NCBI GenBank assembly: GCA_029260195.1
Contig: JAJDDS010000726.1
Location: 1-13,228, forward strand
Direction of reading: 5' to 3'
DNA length: 13,228 bases
Origin: Phycisphaerae bacterium
Lineage (GTDB): Bacteria; Planctomycetota; Phycisphaerae; UBA1845
Under the pieces are notes generated by a model, which was given only the letters and a program-made list of their open reading frames with translations, was not told the origin of the DNA and made no database searches. Numbering within the stretch: position 1 is the stretch's first letter; the number at the start of each line of letters is the position of its first letter. Made by a program: the position numbers and the translations under genes. This document shows, piece by piece, positions 6,810-12,658 of the stretch.

Positions 6810-8360
6810 TCAGTCCGATTCGAGCGCGGCTTCGACCATCGCGCGGATGCGGTCGTGGTCGGCCGGTTGCTGAGTCCAGTACTCCAACTGATGGGCGGCT
6901 TGTCGTGCGAACATGTCGAGGCCTTCGACACAAGTGCAGCCGGCGCCCTGGGCGTCGCGGAGCAGGCGCGTCTGGCGGGGGCGGTAGACGGTGTCGAAGA
7001 CGACCACATCGGCCCGCAGTGCGTCGGATGGCATGGGTGACGACTCGACGTCGGGAACCATGCCAAGGCTGGTGCAATTGACGAGGATCTTACCCTCGGC
7101 TTCTGATCGCTCGTCCCAGGAGCGCGCTCTGCATTCGAATGCGTCCGCCAGTGTTGCAGCCCGTTCCGGATCGCGGTTGTAAAGGGTGACGTCCGCGCCG
7201 CAATCGGTCAGGCCGGCCACGATGGCGCGGGCGACGCCGCCGGCGCCCAGAACATCGACCGGCAGACCCTCCAGATCCTCCTCGCCGCAGTTCATCCCGT
7301 CGAGCAATGTGTCGAGCGCGGCGTCGCAGTCGGTATTGCAGCCCCACACCTCGCCGTCCTCGATGAGGATAGTGTTGACCGCCCCGATGAGGTCGGCGGG
7401 GGGATCGACACGGTCGTCGAGGTACCGGAGGGCGTGCTCCTTGTGCGGGAGGGTGACGCTGAAGCCGCGGGCGCCGAACCAGTCGCGTTCAAGGCAAGCG
7501 TCCATGAACGCGGCGAACGACCCGTAGTCGGGCTGAACGAGCAGCGGCAGGTAGACGGCGTTCAGCTTCTGTGCGGCGAAGGCGTCGTTGAAGACGTCGG
7601 GGCTGATCGAGTGGGCGATGGGATACCCGATGACGCCGTAGACGTCAGTCGCTTCGTTGATCGATTCCCAGCGGAAGCGGTCGCGCATCTCAGCAAGCGT
7701 CAGTTGTCCCGGAGAAGCCACAGAGTCGGCATCGAAGGCGCAGTAGCTGGCGAAGGCGCCGTACTTGGCTGCCAGGATGCGGGAGATCAGCCCGGCCTCG
7801 CCCATGCAAATGGCGGCTGCGTTCTTGTCGGCGGCGCGCATGATATCGAAGGCGTGAAAGTTGTCGCTTAGGTCCGTGGCAGGCCAGGCGATCTTGATGA
7901 CCCCGGCTTCGTCGACGGCGCACAGGTCGCGGACCAGATCGTGCAGGTTTTCGGGGCGACGGTCGAAGTTGTGATGCGAGAGAATCAGCGTGGGGGCGTA
8001 GTCGACCAGCGCGGGGTCGGACAGTGCTTTGGCAATGTCATGTCGAGCGGTGGCGGATCGCTGCCAGTCACTGTATTCGAAATCGACATATCCGGCGCCG
8101 GCGCGCATGGCTGCGAGCAGTCGACTGACGCGGTGCTCGACGGCGTCGCGAGAAGTGCCGCCTTCCGACGTGGGTCGGCAGGTCGCGACCCATCGACCGG
8201 GGTCGACATTGCGAGTGTAATGCTCGGGATCGCCGGGGCTGTTGGGGAGCGCGTCGAGTCGGAGTTCAGCCAAGTCGGTCCCGTCGGCGAGGGCGCTCGC
8301 GGCGCGGGTGGCCATGTCATCGGGGCGGGCGGCCTGGATGGTCGTGATAAGGAGTGTCAT
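6810..8360 (-). CDS. aroDE: Bifunctional 3-dehydroquinate dehydratase / shikimate dehydrogenase, 516 aa
   Basis: A fusion that performs two successive steps: 3-dehydroquinate to 3-dehydroshikimate, then NADPH-dependent reduction to shikimate. Residues 1-235 are type I dehydroquinase: ELRLD (32-36), the catalytic His in LSHHNF (His130) and the Schiff-base Lys in VIKIAWP (Lys156). Residues 240-516 are shikimate dehydrogenase: GYPIAHSISP (245-254, substrate Ser pair), FSVTLPHKE with catalytic Lys307, GAVNT (326-330), NTD (342-344, catalytic Asp), the Rossmann loop LGAGGVARA (371-379), NRDPERA (395-401) for NADP, NCTSLGM (428-434), and QAAHQLEYW near the end. Both active sites look intact. Monofunctional enzymes are usual in bacteria; the fusion is known in plants, chlamydiae and, to my knowledge, planctomycetes. 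It is followed directly by aroK. ATG 8360 has no strong ribosome site. A -10 TATAGT lies about 20 bases upstream. Confidence 0.96.
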   Translation of the reverse strand: MTLLITTIQAARPDDMATRAASALADGTDLAELRLDALPNSPGDPEHYTRNVDPGRWVATCRPTSEGGTSRDAVEHRVSRLLAAMRAGAGYVDFEYSDWQRSATARHDIAKALSDPALVDYAPTLILSHHNFDRRPENLHDLVRDLCAVDEAGVIKIAWPATDLSDNFHAFDIMRAADKNAAAICMGEAGLISRILAAKYGAFASYCAFDADSVASPGQLTLAEMRDRFRWESINEATDVYGVIGYPIAHSISPDVFNDAFAAQKLNAVYLPLLVQPDYGSFAAFMDACLERDWFGARGFSVTLPHKEHALRYLDDRVDPPADLIGAVNTILIEDGEVWGCNTDCDAALDTLLDGMNCGEEDLEGLPVDVLGAGGVARAIVAGLTDCGADVTLYNRDPERAATLADAFECRARSWDERSEAEGKILVNCTSLGMVPDVESSPMPSDALRADVVVFDTVYRPRQTRLLRDAQGAGCTCVEGLDMFARQAAHQLEYWTQQPADHDRIRAMVEAALESD

Positions 8361-8379
8361 GAGTCGTGAAGGCTACCAT

Positions 8380-8407
8380 ACTATACGGGGAGGGGCGGGA
8401 CGTCGAA
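8380..8407 (-). promoter_or_regulatory. Putative promoter of the aroDE-aroK operon
   Basis: On the minus strand: TATAGT (8385-8380, five of six to consensus), with a poor -35 candidate TTCGAC (8407-8402) at 16-base spacing. It predicts a leader of only about 12 bases before ATG 8360. Confidence 0.4.
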
Positions 8408-8547
8408 AGCCGAAAAACGGAGATTGAAGATGGACCAACAACATTCACGCATGGGCGCGGACGGACGCCACGGCTTCGACCAACTCAGGCGGACGAACCA
8501 GCGCGATGACGGGTGACGATTGAGTTCGTCTTAACGTGGCACGGAGA

Positions 8548-9138
8548 TTAGCCGTGCGTTTTCTTGAAGTACTCTTGCGCTCCGACGGGGTCGGCCTTCA
8601 TGGTGTCGGCGCCGGGGTTCCAGTTGGCTGGGCATACCTCGCCATTCTCTTCGACAAACTGGAAGGCCTGAATCACGCGCAGGACCTCGTCGACGTTTCG
8701 GCCCACCGGGAGATCGTTGATCGTCGCGTGGCGGATGGCGCCCTTGGGATCGATCAGGAACAACCCGCGCAGGGAGATGCCGTCTTCATCCAGCAGGACG
8801 TCGTAGGATCTCGCGATGTTCTTGTTCAAATCGGCGATCAGGGGAAAACCAATCTTGCCGAGACCGCCCTTGGCGCGGGGCGTCTGGGTCCAGTGAAGGT
8901 GCGAGAAGCAGCTATCCACCGAAACAGCCGCGACTTTGGCGTTGATTTCCGCGAACCGACCGGTCGCGTCGCTAAATGCGATGATCTCCGTCGGTCACAC
9001 AAACGTGAAATCCAGCGGGTAGAAGAACAGGACAAGCCATTTGTCCTCGTGCAGTTCCTTCCACGTCAGTTTCTTGATCTGCCCATCGACGACGGCTTGG
9101 CAGTCGAACGTCGGAGCCGGTGACGTTACCAATGGCAT
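8548..9138 (-). CDS. Selenocysteine-containing typical 2-Cys peroxiredoxin (Prx1/AhpC type), 196 aa with TGA read as Sec48
   Basis: Reduces hydrogen peroxide and organic peroxides, normally with electrons from thioredoxin or AhpF. Starting at ATG 9138 (AAGGAG nine bases upstream), the frame reads to an in-frame TGA at codon 48 (8995-8997), then continues in the same frame to TAA 8548. The TGA falls exactly on the peroxidatic residue: PLDFTFV-[TGA]-PTEII, the PxxxTxxC motif. After it come SVDSCFSHLHW, GGLG (91-94), the active-site Arg in IRHATIND (Arg136), the resolving Cys in GEVCPANW (Cys169), and a C-terminal EYFKK. Spacing between residues 48 and 169 equals that of human Prx1 (52 to 173), and length is normal. 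Both halves are well conserved and there is no frameshift, so selenocysteine fits better than decay. A SECIS-like hairpin follows the TGA. If TGA acted as a stop, only a 47-residue stub would form. It diverges from the BFD protein gene. Confidence 0.87.
8950..8968 (-). promoter_or_regulatory. Putative bacterial SECIS hairpin for the peroxiredoxin UGA
   Basis: Numbering from the base after UGA, positions +27 to +45 on the minus strand fold as CGCGACC, loop GGUC, GGUUCGCG: five pairs, one bulged U on the 3' side, two more pairs, and a four-base loop starting GG at +34. Bacterial SECIS elements lie within the coding region just after UGA, usually with a G in the first two loop bases and the loop about 16-37 bases downstream; the E. 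coli fdhF loop is GGUCU. A second small stem (UCGC-AUUUA-GCGA, +14 to +26) abuts it and could stack on it. Folding was done by eye. Confidence 0.65.
8995..8997 (-). other. In-frame UGA at the catalytic position, predicted selenocysteine codon (Sec48)
   Basis: Codon 48 of the peroxiredoxin, context TTT GTG TGA CCG ACG. Cysteine is expected here in the family. A TGC or TGT to TGA change is one base, so mutation or a read error cannot be excluded from the sequence alone, but exact placement at the catalytic residue plus the following hairpin favours recoding. Confidence 0.82.
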
Positions 9139-9210
9139 GGTGTTACACTCCTTGCGCATCTCGCCACCCCGATTCGCAACGGGCTGGCGTCGGTTTTTCG
9201 GTTCATCGAC

Positions 9211-9234
9211 GCGGAGCCGCACTCGATCCTCCGC
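9211..9234 (-). other. Leader hairpin upstream of the peroxiredoxin
   Basis: GCGGAG and CTCCGC pair across a 12-base loop within the predicted leader RNA of roughly 100 bases. The role is unknown; it may only reflect GC content. Confidence 0.3.
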
Positions 9235-9248
9235 ACCGCGACGACCGT

Positions 9249-9277
9249 TTTCTACCCTGTGGGGGGCAATCTGGCAA
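9249..9277 (-). promoter_or_regulatory. Sigma70-type promoter for the peroxiredoxin gene
   Basis: On the minus strand: -35 TTGCCA (9277-9272, five of six), exactly 17 bases, and -10 TAGAAA (9254-9249, four of six). RNA would start near 9242 and give a leader of about 104 bases, long for this window. It excludes the longer ORF start at 9354. Confidence 0.5.
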
Positions 9278-9318
9278 GACGAACGGCGTCGGGGACTCGT
9301 ACGACAAGTCCCGCGCGA

Positions 9319-9324
9319 TACAAT
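9319..9324 (+). promoter_or_regulatory. -10 box (TACAAT) giving a leaderless start for the BFD protein gene
   Basis: TACAAT matches consensus at five of six positions. Only seven bases (AGCCCGC) separate it from ATG 9332, so RNA would begin at or next to the A of the start codon. There is no ribosome binding site, which agrees with a leaderless mRNA. The -35 is poor. Confidence 0.45.
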
Positions 9325-9331
9325 AGCCCGC

Positions 9332-9601
9332 ATGTCCATGGAGCTCGATGACAACGTATGCTACTGCTACCACGTCTCCCTCCGGAAGCTGGTCAACTAC
9401 GCCCGGCGGGAGCGTCCCCCGCGCGCCAGCCAGATGTCCGGATGCCTCAACGCGGGGACTGGCTGCGGATGGTGCATCCCCTTCCTCGTCAAAATCGCCA
9501 AGGATCCCGACGGGTTCTCGGTCTCCGGAATGACCCCGGACGAGTACGCCACCGCCCGGAAGGAGTACATCAGCACGAAGCAGCCGCGAAACGCGTTCTG
9601 A
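9332..9601 (+). CDS. Small BFD-type (2Fe-2S)-binding protein, 89 aa
   Basis: A stand-alone bacterioferritin-associated-ferredoxin-like domain. The four cysteines expected to hold a [2Fe-2S] cluster are VCYCYHV (Cys10 and Cys12) and SGCLNAGTGCGWCIPFL, where GTGCGWC (Cys45 and Cys48) matches the usual AGTGCGxC signature; Cys38 is an extra one. The helical region between them has RKLVNYARRERPPRASQ. The C-terminal 35 residues (GMTPDEYATARKEYISTKQPRNAF) lie outside the classic domain. In Bfd proteins the domain helps release iron from bacterioferritin; in larger enzymes it carries electrons. No bacterioferritin gene is nearby. It diverges from the selenocysteine peroxiredoxin, which suggests a link to redox or iron stress, though this is inference. 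ATG 9338 is an alternative start. The frame is open upstream to 9041, but that region is antisense to the peroxiredoxin. Confidence 0.88.
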   Translation: MSMELDDNVCYCYHVSLRKLVNYARRERPPRASQMSGCLNAGTGCGWCIPFLVKIAKDPDGFSVSGMTPDEYATARKEYISTKQPRNAF

Positions 9602-9661
9602 CCGCTGGTCGTGGCTGGGCGATCCATGCCCGTCCCATCGAATCCGCTCGCCCCTCCCCGA

Positions 9662-9891
9662 CACCCCTCACGCAGGGATGCACCCCAATTCGGGTGGCGG
9701 CGCTGTGCATGAAGGGCATGCGGCGTGACCTGTCATTCCGAGCGTCGCGAGGAATCTCGCTGAGGCTCTATCCGACGCAAGATTCCTCGCTATGCTCGAA
9801 TGACAAGGAACTGCCTTTCCAAGCCCGACGACGCCTCGATCCAGGTGCGACAACTGAATCGCCAACCAAGATGGGATGCACCCCTCACGCA
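9662..9891. repeat. Short direct repeats flanking the intergenic palindrome
   Basis: CACCCCTCACGCA occurs at 9662-9674 and 9879-9891; GGGATGCACCCC occurs at 9675-9686 and 9873-9884. The two words are joined in different order in each copy. They bracket the inverted repeat at 9732-9804. Together they account for most of the structure in the 348-base gap between 9601 and 9950, where no gene is seen. Their origin is unclear. Confidence 0.55.
9732..9804. repeat. Interspersed inverted repeat, copy 2 (nearly perfect arms)
   Basis: The left arm starts GTCATTCCGAGCG and continues CGAGGAATCT; the right arm is its reverse complement with a few mismatches and one missing base, ending TCGAATGAC. The arms are about 26 bases around a loop of about 20. 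It belongs to the same family as 12480-12575 and, on its left arm, 6100-6191. The ATG at 9800 lies inside its right end, so an ORF start there is an artefact. Confidence 0.8.
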
Positions 9892-9910
9892 TGCCATCGC
9901 CGCACGACCC

Positions 9911-9939
9911 TTGACCGTCTCCGGGACCATTCCTATCCT
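9911..9939 (+). promoter_or_regulatory. Promoter of the epimerase gene, nearly leaderless
   Basis: -35 TTGACC (five of six), exactly 17 bases, and -10 TATCCT (four of six). The -10 ends ten bases before GTG 9950, so the leader would be only about three bases. This supports GTG 9950 over starts further upstream. The gene 56 bases downstream (arsM) may be served by the same promoter. Confidence 0.5.
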
Positions 9940-9949
9940 TGTCGGCAGC

Positions 9950-11017
9950 GTGGATTGCGATAATAGCAAAATCAACCTAGTCACCGGTGCCACCGGGCTC
10001 CTGGGCAGCCACATCGTCGAGCAGCTGCGCCGGCGAGGTCGAGCCGTGCGTGCGCTCGTTCGGCCGGGCAGCGACACATCGTGGCTTGAGACGCAAGACG
10101 TCGAACTGGTCGAAGGCGACATCACAAACGCCACCTCCCTCGAACGTGCCTGCGAAGACGTTAACATCGTCTACCACGCGGCTGCCCGAGTCGGCGACTG
10201 GGGACCTTGGGACGACTTCGTCCGCGTCTCGATCGACGGAACGCGGAACCTCCTCGAAGCCTCCATCCGCGCCGGCGTCGCCCGGTTTCTCCACATCAGT
10301 TCCATCAGCGCGTACGGGCACGTCGACGGGGAGGGACTCGTCTTCGACGAATCCGCGCCCCTCGGTCGGCAACTCGCGCGCTGGAGCTACTACAGCCGGG
10401 CGAAGGTCGACGCTGAGAACCTCGTCTGGGAAGCGCACCGCAACAAACGCATCGACGTCACCGTCGTCCGGCCTAGCTGGCTTTACGGTCCGAGGGATCG
10501 CGCCACGCTTGAGCGCATCATCTCAGCCATCCGGCGCGGTAAGACTAAGCTCCTCGGTGACGGAAGTAACCGCCTCAGCGTCGTCCACGCGGGAAACGTG
10601 GCTGAAGGTGCGATCCTCGCCGCGGAGTCCAGCGCCGCGGTCGGAGAGGCCTATAACTGCAGCAACGACGGCGTCATCACGCAGGCTGAGTATTTCAACG
10701 CCATCGCCAAAGCCATCGGCGAGCCGCCCGTCACCAAGAGGATTCCCTACCGCGTCGCAAAGTCGGCTGCGTTTCTGTTCGAAGTTTTCGGCCACCTCTT
10801 CCACACCAAGAAGCCACCCTTGGTCACACGCTATTCCGTATGGCTAATCGGACGCCGATGCTTCTTCGCAGCGGAGAAAGCCAGAAAACAGCTCGGGTGG
10901 AAATCAACGATCGGCTACGACAGCGGAATCCCGGAAGCTGTCCAGTGGTATCTCCAAGCGCACGAGGGAGCTTCCAAGCCGGCGGGAATACCTGCGACGC
11001 GGGCTCAGTTACCATAG
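9950..11017 (+). CDS. NAD(P)-dependent epimerase/dehydratase, extended SDR family, 355 aa
   Basis: An oxidoreductase or epimerase of the extended short-chain dehydrogenase family; the substrate cannot be read from the sequence. Seen from GTG 9950: the dinucleotide-binding TGATGLLGSH (12-21), an acidic residue in EGDITN (Asp57) contacting adenine, HAAARVGDW (76-84), the catalytic Ser in HISSISAYG (115-123), YYSRAK with Tyr148 and Lys152 as the YxxxK pair, and VRPSWLYGPRD (173-183). The C-terminal part has FLFEVFGHLF and RRCFFAAEKARKQLGW, as in the 3-beta-HSD/dihydroflavonol-reductase-like group, which often acts on lipid or sterol-like substrates. The frame is open 50 codons upstream to 9800, but that part overlaps a repeat element and a promoter. 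The stop is TAG. arsM follows in the same direction after 55 bases. Confidence 0.88.
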   Translation: MDCDNSKINLVTGATGLLGSHIVEQLRRRGRAVRALVRPGSDTSWLETQDVELVEGDITNATSLERACEDVNIVYHAAARVGDWGPWDDFVRVSIDGTRNLLEASIRAGVARFLHISSISAYGHVDGEGLVFDESAPLGRQLARWSYYSRAKVDAENLVWEAHRNKRIDVTVVRPSWLYGPRDRATLERIISAIRRGKTKLLGDGSNRLSVVHAGNVAEGAILAAESSAAVGEAYNCSNDGVITQAEYFNAIAKAIGEPPVTKRIPYRVAKSAAFLFEVFGHLFHTKKPPLVTRYSVWLIGRRCFFAAEKARKQLGWKSTIGYDSGIPEAVQWYLQAHEGASKPAGIPATRAQLP

Positions 11018-11072
11018 TATCGTGTCGTTCGAGTCGAATGAATCCTAATCCCCGCGCGGAGAGCCAAACCCC

Positions 11073-12248
11073 GTGAGCAGCACCGTGACAAACAACATCG
11101 AAGAAGCCGTCCGCGGTCGCTACGCAACCGCAGCCACGACCGTCGAACCCCAACTCTGCTGCCCGGCACCCGGTTACAACACCGAGCTGCTTGAAAACGT
11201 CCCGCGGGAAATCGTCGACGTCGACTACGGATGCGGTGACCCGAGCAAATGGGTCCAACGCGGCGACACCGTCCTCGACCTTGGCAGCGGCAGCGGAAAG
11301 ATCTGCTACATCGCCGCACAGATCGTCGGGCCTGAGGGCAAAGTGATCGGCGTCGACTTCAATGCGCCGATGCTCGATGTCGCCCGCAAACACCAAGCGG
11401 CGTTCGCCCAAAGAATCGGGCACGACGTGCTGTCGTTTCGGAAGGGGCGCATTCAGGATCTCGCCCTCGATCTCGATGTGTTCGACGCGTGGCTTCGCGA
11501 GCATCCGGTCGCGTCGGCTGACGACTACCTCGCCTCCGAAGAACGCGCAGCCGCATGGCGCACCGAACGACCACTGATTGCAAGTGGCTCAGTCGACTGC
11601 ATACTGAGCAACTGCGTGCTGAACCTCGTCGCCGCCGACAAGAAGCGCCAACTGTTCGACGAGATGTACCGTGTCCTGGCACGCGGCGGTCGATGTGTCA
11701 TCAGTGACATCGTCAGCGACGAGGATATCCCCCAGCATCTCCGGAGCAACCCCGAACTGTGGAGCGGATGCGTCAGTGGCGCTTACCGCGAAGACGCCTT
11801 TCTGGCTGCCTTCGAGGACGCCGGTTTCCACGGCATCGAAATCCTCGACCGGGCGATTGAACCCTGGCGCGTCATTGAAGGCATCGAATTTCGATCCGTC
11901 ACCGTCCGCGCGTTCAAGGGCAAGGACGGACCCTGCCTCGACCGCAACCAAGCCGTCGTCTACCAAGGACCGTGGAAGTCCGTCACCGACGACGATGGAC
12001 ACACGCTCTACCGTGGCCACCGCATGGCTGTCTGCGACAAGACGTTTAAGATCTACACCCGCGAGCCCTACGCCGAACAGATCAAACCCGTCCCGCCACA
12101 CACAGAGGTTCCGCTCGACGCTGCCAATCAATACGACTGTCGCCGCAATGCCCGTCGAACCCCGGCCGAGACGAAAGGCGAGAACTACACCGAGACCCGC
12201 GTCTCTGACTCCTCCGCCTGCTGCGGTCCCAACACCGACTGCTGCTGA
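11073..12248 (+). CDS. arsM: ArsM-type arsenite S-adenosylmethionine methyltransferase with Cys-rich tail, 391 aa
   Basis: Methylates trivalent arsenic using S-adenosylmethionine, a detoxification step that can also feed arsenosugar synthesis. The start is GTG 11073, with GGAGAG about ten bases upstream. Motifs: QLCCPAPGY (Cys29-Cys30), DYGCGDPS (Cys54), the SAM-binding loop VLDLGSGSGK (67-76), GVDFNAPML (93-101), SNCVLNL (Cys181) and SGCVSGAY (Cys233). The last two match the As(III)-binding cysteines known from algal and bacterial ArsM. The C-terminal domain (about 260-391) is longer than in short ArsM proteins and ends SACCGPNTDCC (Cys383, 384, 390, 391), a likely extra metal or arsenic-binding tail. 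No arsR regulator, arsenite pump or radical-SAM partner (ArsS) is in the window. It may be co-transcribed with the epimerase gene. The stop is TGA. Confidence 0.9.
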   Translation: MSSTVTNNIEEAVRGRYATAATTVEPQLCCPAPGYNTELLENVPREIVDVDYGCGDPSKWVQRGDTVLDLGSGSGKICYIAAQIVGPEGKVIGVDFNAPMLDVARKHQAAFAQRIGHDVLSFRKGRIQDLALDLDVFDAWLREHPVASADDYLASEERAAAWRTERPLIASGSVDCILSNCVLNLVAADKKRQLFDEMYRVLARGGRCVISDIVSDEDIPQHLRSNPELWSGCVSGAYREDAFLAAFEDAGFHGIEILDRAIEPWRVIEGIEFRSVTVRAFKGKDGPCLDRNQAVVYQGPWKSVTDDDGHTLYRGHRMAVCDKTFKIYTREPYAEQIKPVPPHTEVPLDAANQYDCRRNARRTPAETKGENYTETRVSDSSACCGPNTDCC

Positions 12249-12337
12249 CAATCCGATTCTCGCGGCGCGCCCGCCGAGGAATGCCGCCAAGGACGGCCCG
12301 GGAAGCACTTTCACACCCAACATGCCGGCCTGATGAG

Positions 12338-12459
12338 CAGTACAGCGCAAAGTCAACAGAGCCGCGACCGTCAGGCAGCGGACATCCGTGTTCTCGGCCC
12401 CGAAACGCAGCGCGCCGCTCCCCTCGGACCTCTGCGAAGTGCGACATTGCGCTGTACTG
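12338..12459. repeat. 122-bp element with perfect 13-bp terminal inverted repeats
   Basis: CAGTACAGCGCAA (12338-12350) is matched by TTGCGCTGTACTG (12447-12459), and symmetry continues imperfectly inward for several bases. Inside lies GAGCCGCGACCGTCAGGCAG (from 12359), whose reverse strand encodes the PLPDGRGSV word I associate with spurious ORFs in planctomycete genomes. No ORF or clear flanking target duplication is seen. It looks like a small non-autonomous mobile or interspersed element (MITE-like). It sits in the 410-base gap after arsM (12249-12658), which holds no gene. Confidence 0.55.
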
Positions 12460-12479
12460 TTAGTGGCAATGACTCATGA

Positions 12480-12575
12480 GTCATCCCGAGCGAAGCGAGG
12501 AATCTTGCTGGAAATGGGAAGAACCGCGGTAGTCGCGGGAAGATTCCTCGGTCGCTGCGCTCCTGTCGGAATGAC
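12480..12575. repeat. Interspersed inverted repeat, copy 3
   Basis: Begins GTCATCCCGAGCGAAGCGAG and ends TGTCGGAATGAC, with inner halves GAGGAATCTTGC and GGAAGATTCCTCGG that pair with each other. Same family as 6100-6191 and 9732-9804. It starts 20 bases after the end of the preceding 122-bp element, so the two may have inserted near each other in a tolerant site between convergent genes. Confidence 0.78.
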
Positions 12576-12658
12576 GGCGTGTATGCTCGCCACCGCGCCG
12601 AACCGTTGTGCCGGCAACAGGTCACGCACGGCCGACGCCGTCGCACGAATAATCCGGA

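Noticed and set aside
9800..9949. Fifty-codon N-terminal extension of the epimerase
   Set aside because: The extension starts in an inverted repeat and spans a promoter; the dinucleotide-binding motif needs only the short N-terminus from GTG 9950.
12246..12248. TGA of arsM read as selenocysteine with continuation downstream
   Set aside because: The downstream frame runs into the repeat elements and shows no conserved sequence; the CC tail is a natural end for this kind of protein.
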